DNA of 64,000 bases from Actinomyces naeslundii (lineage in GTDB: Bacteria > Actinomycetota > Actinomycetes > Actinomycetales > Actinomycetaceae), in contig NZ_MSRR01000019.1 of the NCBI RefSeq assembly GCF_001956585.1, positions 62,001 to 126,000 of the forward strand. Reading direction: 5' to 3'. A program made the position numbers and the translations under genes. Of the stretch, positions 8,376-19,137 are shown in pieces. How positions within the stretch are numbered: the stretch's first letter is position 1; the number at the start of each line of letters is the position of its first letter. The notes under the pieces were generated by a model that was given only the letters and a program-made list of their open reading frames with translations, searched no databases and had not been told where the DNA came from.

Positions 8376-9761
8376 ATGTCCCTCGCCAGGACCCTGTTCA
8401 TCGTCCTCCCTGTAGTGGCCGCCGCCCTGGCTGTCCTCATCTTCGTGGCCGACCGCATCCACCGCCGGCCCATCATCGGGGCGGGGCTGGTGATGGGGGC
8501 CATCGGGTTCGTGCCGGTGTGGGTGATGATCCCCGTCGAGCCCAACGTGCCTCCTGCCACCCTGGCCTGCTTCCTGGTGATCGTCGCCCTTCTACCCGGT
8601 TTCTCGTGGCGCCTGACCAGTGGGGACCTCATGGTCGCCACCGCCTGGGGTCTGGTGGGCCTGTCAGTCGCCGCGGCCACACCGCTCAACTACGTCCTGT
8701 CCGACGTCGTCTTCGGGGCGCTGCCGGCCTACCTCGCCGGGCGGCTGCTTGTGGAGCGGCTCGGGCTGCGACGCATGGCTGAGGTCCTAGCGGTCGTGTG
8801 GGTCATGGTGTCCGTGCTGGCGCTGTTCGAGGCCGTCACCACCGTCAATCCCTTCAGCTACATCACCGTGCACAACAACCTCTACGAGGAGTGGGCCCCG
8901 CCCCTGGCCAGGGGCAGCCTCACCCGCGTCGAGGGGGCCTTCGGCCACCCCATCGCCCTGGGGGTGTGCCTGGCGGCGGGGATCCCGCTCATCCTGGCCA
9001 CGCGGTGGAGGCCCGGCTACCGGATCGCGGCCGGGGCCCTTGTCCTGGGGGCGACCATCCCGACCTTCTCCCGCACGGCCATCGCCTGCGCCGTCATCGC
9101 CGTCATCCTCAGCCTCATGCAGGTGCACACCAATATCCCCGCTCTGTGGCGGATGAGCTTCCTCATGGTGCTGGTCGGTGTGGGCAGCGTCCTGCTTCCC
9201 TACGTCCTGGGCGTCTTCGACTCGGCCGGCCGCGAGCAGGAGGACTCGGCCGTCTACCGCGGCGACATCCTTGTCCTGGTGCGCCAGCTCAAGCCGCTCG
9301 GGCTGTCCTCGGCCTATCAGAAGTCGGGGGACTCGGTCGCTTGGGGCGGCTACACCTCCATCGACAACCACCTGCTGCTGACGGCGCTGCGCTTCGGCTG
9401 GATTCCCGTGGTGCTTGTCATGGCGGGACTGCTGGTCTACCTGGCACGCGCCTTCGTCCAGCGCTCGAACCCCGCCCAGATCGCGCTGCTCAGCCTCATC
9501 CCGGCCTACGGGACGGTCGCCTTCATCACCCAGATCGGCACCGTCATGTGGCTCATCGCCGGGATGGCGGCCTCGGCGCAGGTCTCCGTCCTGCTGGAGA
9601 GTCGCAACAACACCGCGGGCGGGGGCGTGGGTGTCGTCGCCGGGCACGACAACCCCTGGAACCGGATCCGCAGCGGGGACTGGTCCCGCAGGGCTTTCGC
9701 CGGTCGGCCGGTCCGCTCGGCCGTCCACGCCACCGATGGCGCCGAGGCGCGGAGTCACTAG
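8376..9761 (+). CDS. O-antigen ligase/polymerase-like polytopic membrane protein
   Basis: 461 aa from ATG 8376, preceded by GGGAGGAA. Most of the protein is hydrophobic, with about 11-12 membrane segments. A central loop contains GSLTRVEGAFGHPIALG and a later loop PLGLSSAYQKSGDSVAWGGYTSIDNHLL; the positioned Arg/His/Asp residues resemble the Wzy/WaaL (O-antigen_lig) family that joins or polymerises lipid-linked glycans. Divergent from the Wzz-like gene. The 3' end lies immediately before mfd, so translation of mfd may be coupled. Polymerase versus ligase cannot be decided from sequence. Confidence 0.75.
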   Translation: MSLARTLFIVLPVVAAALAVLIFVADRIHRRPIIGAGLVMGAIGFVPVWVMIPVEPNVPPATLACFLVIVALLPGFSWRLTSGDLMVATAWGLVGLSVAAATPLNYVLSDVVFGALPAYLAGRLLVERLGLRRMAEVLAVVWVMVSVLALFEAVTTVNPFSYITVHNNLYEEWAPPLARGSLTRVEGAFGHPIALGVCLAAGIPLILATRWRPGYRIAAGALVLGATIPTFSRTAIACAVIAVILSLMQVHTNIPALWRMSFLMVLVGVGSVLLPYVLGVFDSAGREQEDSAVYRGDILVLVRQLKPLGLSSAYQKSGDSVAWGGYTSIDNHLLLTALRFGWIPVVLVMAGLLVYLARAFVQRSNPAQIALLSLIPAYGTVAFITQIGTVMWLIAGMAASAQVSVLLESRNNTAGGGVGVVAGHDNPWNRIRSGDWSRRAFAGRPVRSAVHATDGAEARSH

Positions 9762-9771
9762 ACTCGCGGCC

Positions 9772-12700
9772 GTGCTCCTGACCGCGCTCCTGCCTCCGCT
9801 GCTCGCCGACGCCGACATCGCCCGCACCGTTCGCGCCGCCTCCTCCCGCTCGCGCTCCGACCGCAGCCTCGTGGTGGCACCGGGTGCCCGCCCCGCCGTC
9901 CTGGCCGCCATGACCCTGGGCGAGGAGGGCGTCCAACGGGTCGCCGGCGACGACGCCGAGGCGGCCGGCTCGGCCGCCGTCGGGCGGAAGGACACTGACG
10001 GTAGCTTCGCAGACGCCTCCGGCACGCCCCTGCTGGTCGTCACCGCCACCGGTCGCGAGGCCGAGGAGACCGCCCTGGCCCTGCGCAGCTACCTGCCGGC
10101 AGACGACGTCGCCGTCATGCCCGCCTGGGAGACCCTGCCCCACGAGCGCCTCTCACCGCGCGCCGACACCGTGGCCCAGCGCCTGTCCGTCCTGCGCCGT
10201 CTGGCCCACCCCGAGGAGGGCGGGGCGATCCGCGTCCTCGTCGTCCCCGTGCGCGCCCTGCTGGCGCCCGTCATCGCTGGGCTCGGCGAACTCGAGCCCG
10301 TCCAGCTGGCCCCCGGTCTGACCGTGGGCCTGGAGGAGACCGCCCGCCGTCTGGAGGCCGCCGCCTACACGCGCGTCGACATGGTCGAGTCCCGCGGCGA
10401 GTACGCCGTGCGCGGCGGCATCCTCGACGTCTTCCCGCCCTCCGAGCCGCGGCCGGTGCGCGTGGACTTCTTCGGTGACGAGATCGACGAGGTCTCCTCC
10501 TTCGCCGTCGCCGACCAGCGCACCATCGAGGCGCTGGGCGCCGTGACCGCCACCGCCTGCCGCGAGCTGGTCCTCACCGACACGGTCCGCGAGCGCGCCG
10601 CCGCCCTGGCCGACGCCGTCCCCGGCGCCGCCGACATGCTGGAGAAGATCAGCCAGGGCATCGCCGTCGAGGGCATGGAGTCCCTCGCCCCGGTGCTGGT
10701 CGACGCGATGGTCCCGCTGCTCGACCTCGTCGGCGACCGGCTCACGGTGCTGCTGGAGCCCGAGCGGGTGCGCAAGCGCGCCGAGGACCTCACGGCCACC
10801 ACCACCGAGTTCCTCGCCGCGGCCTGGACCTCGGCGGCCTCCGGCGGCACGGTCCCCGTCGACCTGTCCGCCGCCGCCTTCGCCCACCTGGCCGAGGCCC
10901 GGGCCCTGGCCCTGTCCTCCAACCGCGGCTGGTGGTCCTTCACCGCCCTGGCCGCCGGCCCCGAGACCACCCGCCTGGACCTCAGCGACCCGCGCACCTA
11001 CCGCGGCGAGCTCGAGCGGGCGGTGGCCGACCTGGGGCGGCTGGCCCGCCAGGGCTGGACCGTCGTCGTCGCGACCGACGGGCCCGGACCCGGCCGGCGC
11101 ATGGCCCAGCTCCTGGGCGACGGCGACGTCCCCGCCCGCATCGTCGACCGGCTCTCGGAGGTCACCGAGCTCGGCCGCGACGGCGACTGGGCCCCCGCCC
11201 CGGTCGTCCCTGCCGATGAGACGGACGGTTCGGCCGGCGACACCGGACCCGACGGTGCCCCGATCACGGGCCCCGGCGACGGCGTCGTGCGCGTCACCCA
11301 GGCCAGTGCCGGCCACGGCTTCCTCGCCGAGGGACTGCGCCTGGCCCTCATCGCCGAGTCCGACCTCACCGGGCGGGCCTCGGCAGGCCCCCGCGAGCGC
11401 CGCAGCCTGCCTGCCCGCCGCGCCCGCCGCTCCGTGGACCCACTGTCCCTGCACGCCGGGGACCTCGTGGTCCACGCCCAGCACGGGGTGGGGCGCTTCA
11501 TCGAGCTGAGCCGGCGCACCGTGGGCGGGGCCCGATCGTCGGCCACCCGCGAGTACCTCGTCATCGAGTACGCCCCCTCCAAGCGCGGCCAGCCCGGCGA
11601 CCGCCTCCTGGTGCCTACCGACGCCCTGGACCAGGTCACCAAGTACGTCGGTGGCGACAGCCCCGCCCTGAGCAAGATGGGCGGCGCCGACTGGGCCAAG
11701 ACCAAGTCCAAGGCCCGCAAGGCCGTGCGCGAGATCGCCGGAGAACTCGTGCGACTCTACGCAGCCCGCGCCGCCACCACCGGCCACGCCTTCAGCCCCG
11801 ACACCCCCTGGCAGACCGAGCTGGAGGAGGCATTCCCCTACACCGAGACCCCCGACCAGCTCTCCACCATCGACGAGGTCAAGGCCGACATGGAGAAGGC
11901 CCAGCCGATGGACCGGCTCGTGTGCGGCGACGTCGGCTACGGCAAGACCGAGATCGCCGTGCGCGCCGCCTTCAAGGCCGTCCAGGACGGCAAGCAGGTG
12001 GCGGTCCTGGTGCCCACTACGCTGCTGGTGAGCCAGCACGCCGAGACCTTCACCGAGCGCTACGCCGGCTTCCCGGTGACCGTGGGGGCCCTGTCCCGCT
12101 TCCAGGATGCCGCCGAGTCCGCCAAGATCCTTGAGGGCCTGGAGAAGGGGAGCGTCGACGTCGTCGTCGGCACCCACCGCCTCATCACCGGCCAGGTGAG
12201 GTTCAAGGACCTCGGCCTGGTCATCATCGACGAGGAGCAGCGCTTCGGGGTGGAGCACAAGGAGACCCTCAAGGCGCTGCGCACCAACGTGGACGTCCTG
12301 TCGATGTCCGCCACCCCGATCCCGCGGACCCTGGAGATGGCGGTCACCGGTCTGCGCGAGATGTCCACCCTGGCGACCCCGCCCGAGGACCGTCACCCGA
12401 TCCTGACCTACGTGGGCGCCTACGAGACCAAGCAGGTCTCCGCCGCGATCCGCCGCGAGCTGCTGCGCGAGGGGCAGGTGTTCTTCGTCCACAACCGGGT
12501 CGAGGACATCGATGCCACCGCCGCGCGCCTGGCCGAGCTGGTCCCCGAGGCGCGCGTGGCCACCGCCCACGGGCAGATGAACGAGCACCAGCTGGAGGCC
12601 GTCATCGACTCCTTCTGGCGCAAGGAGACAGACGTCCTCGTGTGCACCACGATCGTGGAGACCGGGCTGGACGTGTCCAACGCCAATACCCTCATCGTCG

Positions 12701-13575
12701 ACCGCGCCGACCGCATGGGCCTGTCCCAGCTCCACCAGCTGCGCGGGCGCGTGGGGCGCGGCCGGGAGCGGGCCTACGCCTACTTCCTCTACCCCTCGGA
12801 CAAGCCGCTGACCGAGACGGCCCTGGAGCGCCTGCGCACCATCGCCACCAACACCGATCTGGGGGCCGGGATGCAGGTGGCCATGAAGGACCTGGAGATC
12901 CGCGGCTCGGGCAACCTGCTCGGCGGCGAGCAGTCCGGGCACATCGCCGGGGTCGGCTTCGATCTGTACGTGCGCATGGTCTCCGAGGCCGTCTCCGCCT
13001 ACAAGAAGGCCCTGGCCCGCTCCGGGAAGGCCGGTGCCGACGCCGTCGGCTTCGAGGAGGGCGACGACGAGGACGTCGAGCTGCGCATCGAGCTGCCCGT
13101 GGACGCCACCGTCCCCGAGGACTACATCCCCCACGAGCGCCTGCGCCTGGAGGCGTATACGAAGTTCGCGGCGGCGCGCTCGGGCGAGCAGGTCGACGAC
13201 GTCCTGGAGGAGCTGGCCGACCGCTACGGGCCGGTGCCCGAGGCGACCGCCCGTCTGGCGGCGCTGGCGCGGCTGCGGGCCCTGGCCGCCCAGCTGGGGG
13301 TGCGCGAGATCGTCGCCCAGGGCAAGTCGGTGCGTTTCGCCCCGGTGGACCTGCCCGAGTCGGCGCGCATGAAGGTCACCCGCCTCTACCCGGGCACGGT
13401 CCTCAAGCCGGCCACGCGCACCATCGTGGTGCCCGCGCCGGGCACCAACCGCATGGGCGGGGCGGCGCTGTCCGGCGAGGAGGTCGTGCGGTGGGCCGAG
13501 GTGCTTCTGCACGCCGTCGTCGAGGGCGATGCCGCCTACGAGACCGAGGCCACCACCTACCGCAAACGCCGCTGA
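9772..13575 (+). CDS. mfd: Transcription-repair coupling factor
   Basis: 1267 aa from GTG 9772; an in-frame ATG at 9736 overlaps the previous gene and cannot be excluded, as neither has a convincing ribosome site. Mfd removes RNA polymerase stalled at DNA lesions and recruits UvrA. In order: the UvrB-like N-terminal module; the RNA-polymerase-interacting CarD-like domain (LHAGDLVVHAQHGVGRF near 559); Walker A GDVGYGKTE near 720; IIDEEQRFG near 818; SATPIPRTLEMA; the motif V-VI region VETGLDVSNANTLI and QLRGRVGRG; then the C-terminal D7 domain. Length fits the family (about 1150-1270). The long Ala/Arg-rich linker between the first two modules (about 480-555) is variable in actinobacteria. Confidence 0.97.
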   Translation: MLLTALLPPLLADADIARTVRAASSRSRSDRSLVVAPGARPAVLAAMTLGEEGVQRVAGDDAEAAGSAAVGRKDTDGSFADASGTPLLVVTATGREAEETALALRSYLPADDVAVMPAWETLPHERLSPRADTVAQRLSVLRRLAHPEEGGAIRVLVVPVRALLAPVIAGLGELEPVQLAPGLTVGLEETARRLEAAAYTRVDMVESRGEYAVRGGILDVFPPSEPRPVRVDFFGDEIDEVSSFAVADQRTIEALGAVTATACRELVLTDTVRERAAALADAVPGAADMLEKISQGIAVEGMESLAPVLVDAMVPLLDLVGDRLTVLLEPERVRKRAEDLTATTTEFLAAAWTSAASGGTVPVDLSAAAFAHLAEARALALSSNRGWWSFTALAAGPETTRLDLSDPRTYRGELERAVADLGRLARQGWTVVVATDGPGPGRRMAQLLGDGDVPARIVDRLSEVTELGRDGDWAPAPVVPADETDGSAGDTGPDGAPITGPGDGVVRVTQASAGHGFLAEGLRLALIAESDLTGRASAGPRERRSLPARRARRSVDPLSLHAGDLVVHAQHGVGRFIELSRRTVGGARSSATREYLVIEYAPSKRGQPGDRLLVPTDALDQVTKYVGGDSPALSKMGGADWAKTKSKARKAVREIAGELVRLYAARAATTGHAFSPDTPWQTELEEAFPYTETPDQLSTIDEVKADMEKAQPMDRLVCGDVGYGKTEIAVRAAFKAVQDGKQVAVLVPTTLLVSQHAETFTERYAGFPVTVGALSRFQDAAESAKILEGLEKGSVDVVVGTHRLITGQVRFKDLGLVIIDEEQRFGVEHKETLKALRTNVDVLSMSATPIPRTLEMAVTGLREMSTLATPPEDRHPILTYVGAYETKQVSAAIRRELLREGQVFFVHNRVEDIDATAARLAELVPEARVATAHGQMNEHQLEAVIDSFWRKETDVLVCTTIVETGLDVSNANTLIVDRADRMGLSQLHQLRGRVGRGRERAYAYFLYPSDKPLTETALERLRTIATNTDLGAGMQVAMKDLEIRGSGNLLGGEQSGHIAGVGFDLYVRMVSEAVSAYKKALARSGKAGADAVGFEEGDDEDVELRIELPVDATVPEDYIPHERLRLEAYTKFAAARSGEQVDDVLEELADRYGPVPEATARLAALARLRALAAQLGVREIVAQGKSVRFAPVDLPESARMKVTRLYPGTVLKPATRTIVVPAPGTNRMGGAALSGEEVVRWAEVLLHAVVEGDAAYETEATTYRKRR

Positions 13576-13637
13576 CGGCCGGATCCTATTCGGTTCCCAT
13601 CTACTGGACAGGGCGTTGACCCACCATGAGGTCGGAT

Positions 13638-13656
13638 TTAGGTTAGCCATACTTAA
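13638..13656. promoter_or_regulatory. DtxR/IdeR-type iron box
   Basis: TTAGGTTAGCCATACTTAA agrees at 15 of 19 positions with the DtxR/IdeR consensus (TTAGGTTAGGCTAACCTAA). It lies 66 bp upstream of a siderophore-binding lipoprotein gene, where Fe-dependent repression makes sense. The match and context are seen directly; regulation is inferred. Confidence 0.75.
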
Positions 13657-13721
13657 AGTGCGATTGTGAAGGAGGTCGCAGATCTCCTCTGGTCGTGAGG
13701 CCATCCATGGGAAGGACCGCG

Positions 13722-14765
13722 ATGAATACGTTCCCGCGTCTCGTCATCGGACGGCGGCGGCTCCTGGCTGCGACCCTGACCGGGGTTGTGTCTCTGGGCC
13801 TGGCCGCGTGCGGACGCTCCGGCGGCAGAGGCTCGGCCGGCTCCAGCGGCTCGGCGTCGTCGGGATCCCAGGGATGGCCCCGCACCGTCAAGACCGACGA
13901 CGGCGACCTCGCCCTTTCCTCGAAGCCCCAGCGCATCGTGTCCACCTCCATAGCCCTGACCGGCTCGCTGCTGGCGGTGGGAGCTCCAGTGGTGGCCTCG
14001 GCCGTGACGGCTCCTAACACCGACGGCCTGAGTGACGATTCCGGCTTCTTCGTCCAGTGGTCTGATGCGGCTAAGAAGCAGAAGGTGGAGAAGCTCTACG
14101 AGATCAAGTCGGTCGACGTCACCAAGGTGGCCGGCTACGAGCCGGACCTCATCGTCGTGGCCAAGAGCGGTGGCGACTCGGCGGCCGATCAGGTCGAGCA
14201 GCTGCGTGACATCGCGCCGGTCCTGGTCGTCGACTACACCGGGCGCTCCTGGCAGGACGTCACCCGCACCATCGGTCAGGCCACAGGGAACGAGCAGCAG
14301 GCGGACACGGTGATCGCCGACTACGACGCGCACGTCTCTGCGACCAAGGAGGCCATCACTGTTCCCGAGGGGACGACATCGGCCTTCATCGTCTACGGCG
14401 GTGGTGGCGGCGGCGCCGCGGCCCTGACCGCGGAGTCTCCCCAGGTTCAGATCCTGACCTCTCTCGGGTTCACCATGGCCGACATCCCCGAGGAGGTGAA
14501 GGGCGATACCTCCAAGGGGCAGCGGCAGGACATCGTCAAGTTGTCCAACGAGAATGTCCAGACGGGGCTGCCTGGTGACAACTGGGTGATCGTCGCCGCA
14601 GACAGTGCCAGCCGCCAGAAGGTCGTCGACGACCCGACTTTCTCCACAGCGACCCAGGTGACCCACGGGCGGGTGGCCTACACCCCGGCCTCCACCTTCC
14701 GCCTCGACTACTACTCCGCCGTCATCATGCTCGACTCCCTCAAGGAGAGTTACAAGAAGGGCTGA
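13722..14765 (+). CDS. FepB-type iron-siderophore ABC transporter substrate-binding lipoprotein
   Basis: 347 aa from ATG 13722 (GGGAAGGA upstream); in-frame starts at 13695 and 13707 are possible. A lipoprotein signal ends LGLAAC (Cys30). The mature part is a periplasmic-binding (helical backbone, TroA-like) fold: PQRIVSTSIALTGSLLAVG, EPDLIVV, VLVVDYTGRSWQDVTRTIGQATG, and ending FRLDYYSAVIMLDSL, which is characteristic of FepB-like proteins. It would capture ferric siderophore at the cell surface. No permease or ATPase gene adjoins, so it must pair with a transporter elsewhere. The iron box upstream supports the assignment. It sits between mfd and the SurA-like gene, a position usually free of such genes. 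Confidence 0.9.
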   Translation: MNTFPRLVIGRRRLLAATLTGVVSLGLAACGRSGGRGSAGSSGSASSGSQGWPRTVKTDDGDLALSSKPQRIVSTSIALTGSLLAVGAPVVASAVTAPNTDGLSDDSGFFVQWSDAAKKQKVEKLYEIKSVDVTKVAGYEPDLIVVAKSGGDSAADQVEQLRDIAPVLVVDYTGRSWQDVTRTIGQATGNEQQADTVIADYDAHVSATKEAITVPEGTTSAFIVYGGGGGGAAALTAESPQVQILTSLGFTMADIPEEVKGDTSKGQRQDIVKLSNENVQTGLPGDNWVIVAADSASRQKVVDDPTFSTATQVTHGRVAYTPASTFRLDYYSAVIMLDSLKESYKKG

Positions 14766-15160
14766 GCGCCGGACGGAGCCTTGTGTCCGCTTCACTCTCT
14801 GGGCTGCCTTGATGTAGGTGCTGTGGCTGTGTGACGGTTGCTGGAACTGTTCAAGGTCAGGTGGCGGGGATTCATCTGGGGTGGACGTTCTCACCTGCGC
14901 TGGAATCCGTGAGGGGTGTGTTGAGGAGAGTTCAACACGTATCGACCCAAGTGGCCGGATGCGAGCAGGCGTCATGCAACCGGCACAAGATATCCGGGGT
15001 TCGGCGTCTCACTCCTATCAAGAGATGGCGTTATGGGCATGGGTACGAGTGGCGGTTGTGCGGGCTGCGTGCGTCGTCGGGAGCGGAACGGTAAGGTCAG
15101 GGGCCAGAAACGTTGTGACACCATGTCGCCCTCCGATGTCGTCCCCTCCAGGAGCAGACC
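14766..15160 (+). other. Intergenic region, no gene seen
   Basis: About 395 bp. Open frames here lack protein-like features. A weak hairpin (CGGAC/GTCCG) follows the upstream stop. A perfect 7-bp inverted repeat GTGTTGA-N7-TCAACAC spans 14918-14938 and could be an operator. The downstream gene has its own ribosome site at the right edge. Confidence 0.4.
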
Positions 15161-16021
15161 GTGACCCGAAGCCTCCCCGCACGTACGCGCGTCCTCGCTG
15201 CCGGCGTTGCACTTCTTCTCACCGTCGGGGCGCTGGCGGGCTGCTCCGACCGCCCCGGCCAGGCGGCCGACATGACGTTCACCGGCCTGGACGGTGCCAG
15301 CCACTCCATCGTCGTGACCGAGAAGGACATCGACGTCGTGGCCAAGGACATGGAGCCCAAGCCCGGCCAGCAGACGGGGCAGCAGCGTCAGACCCCGACG
15401 CGGGTCGATATCGCGGGCGCCCTCATCGAGGCCCCCATCATCGAGGAGGTCGGCAAGGCCCACGGCATCACCATCACCGATGCGGAGATCGTGCAGCTGG
15501 CCAAGGAGCAGCTGGGCTTCGAACCGCGCCGGGCGAGCACGCTGACTTACCTGCGGGCGAACCTCCTGTTCAACCAGTTCCGTCAGCAGCAGGCCCAGGC
15601 TCAGGCCATTGTCGCTGACCTGAGCAAGCTCCGCGCCACGATGAGCGGCAACCGCTCGCCGCGCTACCCGGACAGCGCCCCGGCCTGGTGGACCCAGGAG
15701 GACCCCCGGCTCCAGTCCGCCAACAATCCTGCCGGTGGTGGTCAGCAGCAGGCTCCTCAACAGGGCGGCCAGCAACAGCCCCAGCAGCAGGGCGGCCAGC
15801 AGCAGGCCCCCCAGCAGGGTGGCGGCCAGCAACAGCCCCAGCAGCAGGCCCCGCAACAGGGCGGTCAGCAGCAGAACGGTCAGCAGCAGGCCCCTCAACA
15901 GCCCCAGCAGGGCGGGGCCGAGCAGCCGTCCGACTCCGGCCAGACCGAGAACGGCCAGACCGACGGCGGTGCCGGTGAGGGAGGCCAGGACACCGGCCAG
16001 GCCGAGGGGAACGGTCAGTAG
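15161..16021 (+). CDS. SurA N-terminal-like lipoprotein with Gln/Pro/Gly-rich tail
   Basis: 286 aa from GTG 15161 with AGGAG upstream. Lipobox ALAGC, Cys28. Residues 30-165 are helical and match the SurA-type chaperone N-terminal region found next to eno and mfd in many actinobacteria (ALIEAPIIEEVGKAHGITITDAEIVQLAKEQLG is the hallmark, seen around 85-120). The peptidyl-prolyl isomerase domain of true SurA is absent. From about 190 to the end the protein is repeats of QQQAPQQGG and similar, highly Gln-rich, ending in a Gly/Glu/Thr tail. It is probably a membrane-anchored envelope folding factor; that function is inferred from family and position. Confidence 0.75.
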   Translation: MTRSLPARTRVLAAGVALLLTVGALAGCSDRPGQAADMTFTGLDGASHSIVVTEKDIDVVAKDMEPKPGQQTGQQRQTPTRVDIAGALIEAPIIEEVGKAHGITITDAEIVQLAKEQLGFEPRRASTLTYLRANLLFNQFRQQQAQAQAIVADLSKLRATMSGNRSPRYPDSAPAWWTQEDPRLQSANNPAGGGQQQAPQQGGQQQPQQQGGQQQAPQQGGGQQQPQQQAPQQGGQQQNGQQQAPQQPQQGGAEQPSDSGQTENGQTDGGAGEGGQDTGQAEGNGQ

Positions 16022-16109
16022 ACGGCTGCCGGAACCGATGGTCGCCGTCCAGTGTTTCTCGCCGGGCGTGAACACTGTGCATTCCTCAGGACCATGGCCC
16101 TCGTGGTGA

Positions 16110-17498
<1,389 letters not shown>

Positions 17499-17566
17499 GC
17501 CTGAAGGCGACTTCCCGCCGTCGGGCGGCTGGCTGACACAGCGGCTCGACGACGGTGCACGCTCCC

Positions 17567-17610
17567 CGCTCCGGGGCGGACGGGTCCTCCTGTCCGCCCC
17601 GGAGCGTTTG
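17567..17610 (+). terminator. Terminator after eno
   Basis: Perfect 15-bp stem (17567-17581 with 17592-17606) followed by TTTG. Confidence 0.85.
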
Positions 17611-17716
17611 TGACGGTGCAGGGGTGTCGGCGAAGGACCGGGGCGAATCCGGAGCGTGAGCAACGCGCCCGGTGAGGTGCGGCCTCGTGCGGCTCCCGGT
17701 GAGGCAGGATGCCGGT

Positions 17717-18415
17717 ATGACTCCGCGCCGCCCCGCCTCCAGCCAGTCCGGGACGCGCCGCGTCTCCCGCGGTGCCCGCCCCCGTCAGGTTCCGGCCGAG
17801 CGGACGGCCTCCTCGTCCGGATCGGGATCGGCCGGCTCCGAGCCCGAGGGCCTGCCGACGACAGTGCCCGAGCGGGTCCTGCCGCCCCGGATCGTCACCC
17901 TGGCGGTCGTGGGCCTGCTGGCCTTCGTCGTCGTCTTCACCTCGCTGCGCGCCTACCTGTCCCAGCAGGCTCAGTACGACGCCGTCGTCGCCAAGATCAA
18001 GGAGGCCTCCGACACCTCCACCGCCTTGGAGGATGAGCTGGCCCAGTGGAAGGACGACACCTACGTGCGCGCCCAGGTGCGCGAGCGCCTCGGCTACGTC
18101 ATGCCCGGCGACACCAGCTACGTCGTCGTCGGTGCCGACACCGTCAAGCAGCCCAGCGCCGGCGGCGAGGCCACCCAGGACTCCCAGGACGTCCCCTGGT
18201 ACCAGGCGCTACGCGAGTCCTCGCAGGCCGCCGGCCAGAGCAGGAGCGGGACCGACGGCGCCTCGACGGACGGTTCCAAGACAGACCCGGGCGGTAAGGC
18301 CCTCAACCCCACCCAGAAGGGCCTGCCCACCGGCGCGCCCAGCCAGGCACCGTCGGAGCCGCCCAAGACCTCGCCGAGCCCGGTTCCCACCCCGCAGACG
18401 AAGGAGACCCCGTGA
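17717..18415 (+). CDS. Septum formation initiator (FtsB/DivIC family)
   Basis: 232 aa from ATG 17717. The cytoplasmic N-terminus (about 57 aa) is basic and Ser/Pro-rich. TM is about 59-77 (VTLAVVGLLAFVVVFTSL), followed by a coiled coil (78-111) and the conserved end WKDDTYVRAQVRERLGYVMPGD, diagnostic for actinobacterial DivIC/FtsB downstream of eno. The extracytoplasmic C-terminus is a Thr/Pro/Ser-rich tail. It likely works in the divisome with FtsL and FtsQ. Its stop overlaps the next start. Confidence 0.9.
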   Translation: MTPRRPASSQSGTRRVSRGARPRQVPAERTASSSGSGSAGSEPEGLPTTVPERVLPPRIVTLAVVGLLAFVVVFTSLRAYLSQQAQYDAVVAKIKEASDTSTALEDELAQWKDDTYVRAQVRERLGYVMPGDTSYVVVGADTVKQPSAGGEATQDSQDVPWYQALRESSQAAGQSRSGTDGASTDGSKTDPGGKALNPTQKGLPTGAPSQAPSEPPKTSPSPVPTPQTKETP

Positions 18416-19005
18416 GCCCGATCCTCGAGCCTCAGGAGACCGAGCCGGCTGCTGAGCAAGCCAGTGAGCATGTCGGCGAGCATGTTGGTGAGCAAGGCGC
18501 TGAGCGGACGACGGAGTCTGTCACGCCCGCCGACCTCGAGGCCCTGGCGGACCAGCTGGGGCGGGTGCCGCGCGGCGTCGTCGCCATCGCCGCCCGCTGC
18601 GTGTGCGGGCGTCCGACCGTGGTGCGCACCGCACCGCGCCTTGACGACGGCACCCCCTTCCCGACCAGCTACTACCTCACCCACCCGGCCGCTGTGAAGG
18701 GCTGCTCCACCCTCGAGGCCGAGCACCTCATGGAGACCTTCAACGCCGACCTCGCCGCCGACGAGGAGCTGGCCGCCGCCTACGCCGCCGCCCATGCCGA
18801 CTACCTGGCCCGGCGCGCCGAGCTCGGGCAGGTCCCCGAGATCGACGGCGTCTCCGCCGGCGGGATGCCCGTGCGCGTCAAGTGCCTCCATGCCCTGCTC
18901 GGGCACGCCCTGGCCACCGGCCCCGGCGTCAACCCGATCGGCGACAGCACCCTGGAGGTTCTGCGCGAGCGCGGACTGTGGGATCCTGAGCGCTGCTTCT
19001 GCTGA
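18412..19005 (+). CDS. DUF501 family protein
   Basis: 197 aa. GTG 18412 overlaps the upstream stop by 4 bp, implying translational coupling. The conserved DUF501 core begins TPADLEALADQLGR (about 38), with VAIAARCVCGRPTVVRTAP, PFPTSYYLTHP, CSTLEAEHLMETFN, and ends VRVKCLHALLGHALATGPGVNPIGD and RCFC. Conserved Cys (CVCG, KCLH, RCFC) and His residues suggest metal binding, but no activity is established. In actinobacteria this gene sits between divIC and ppx, as here. Confidence 0.9.
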   Translation: MSPILEPQETEPAAEQASEHVGEHVGEQGAERTTESVTPADLEALADQLGRVPRGVVAIAARCVCGRPTVVRTAPRLDDGTPFPTSYYLTHPAAVKGCSTLEAEHLMETFNADLAADEELAAAYAAAHADYLARRAELGQVPEIDGVSAGGMPVRVKCLHALLGHALATGPGVNPIGDSTLEVLRERGLWDPERCFC

Positions 19006-19137
19006 CCGGTCAGGCGGCCCGCCCGGCCTGCCTCGGGCCTGACGGCTGTCCAGTCGGCCGTCGGCGTCCGCACTGCCCGTCCGGTCCTTGTTCGTCCCCA
19101 CCCTCATCAGCCCGCCCCAGCCCAGGAGGCCCTCGTC

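Noticed and set aside
10153-13704. Very long reverse frame opposite mfd
   Set aside because: Antisense shadow caused by GC bias; mfd motifs are complete on the forward strand.
14818-15160. Forward frame before the SurA-like gene
   Set aside because: Out of frame with the lipoprotein, erratic composition, no ribosome site or domain.
15738-15920. Tandem cagcag-type repeats
   Set aside because: They are the coding sequence for the Gln-rich tail of the SurA-like lipoprotein.
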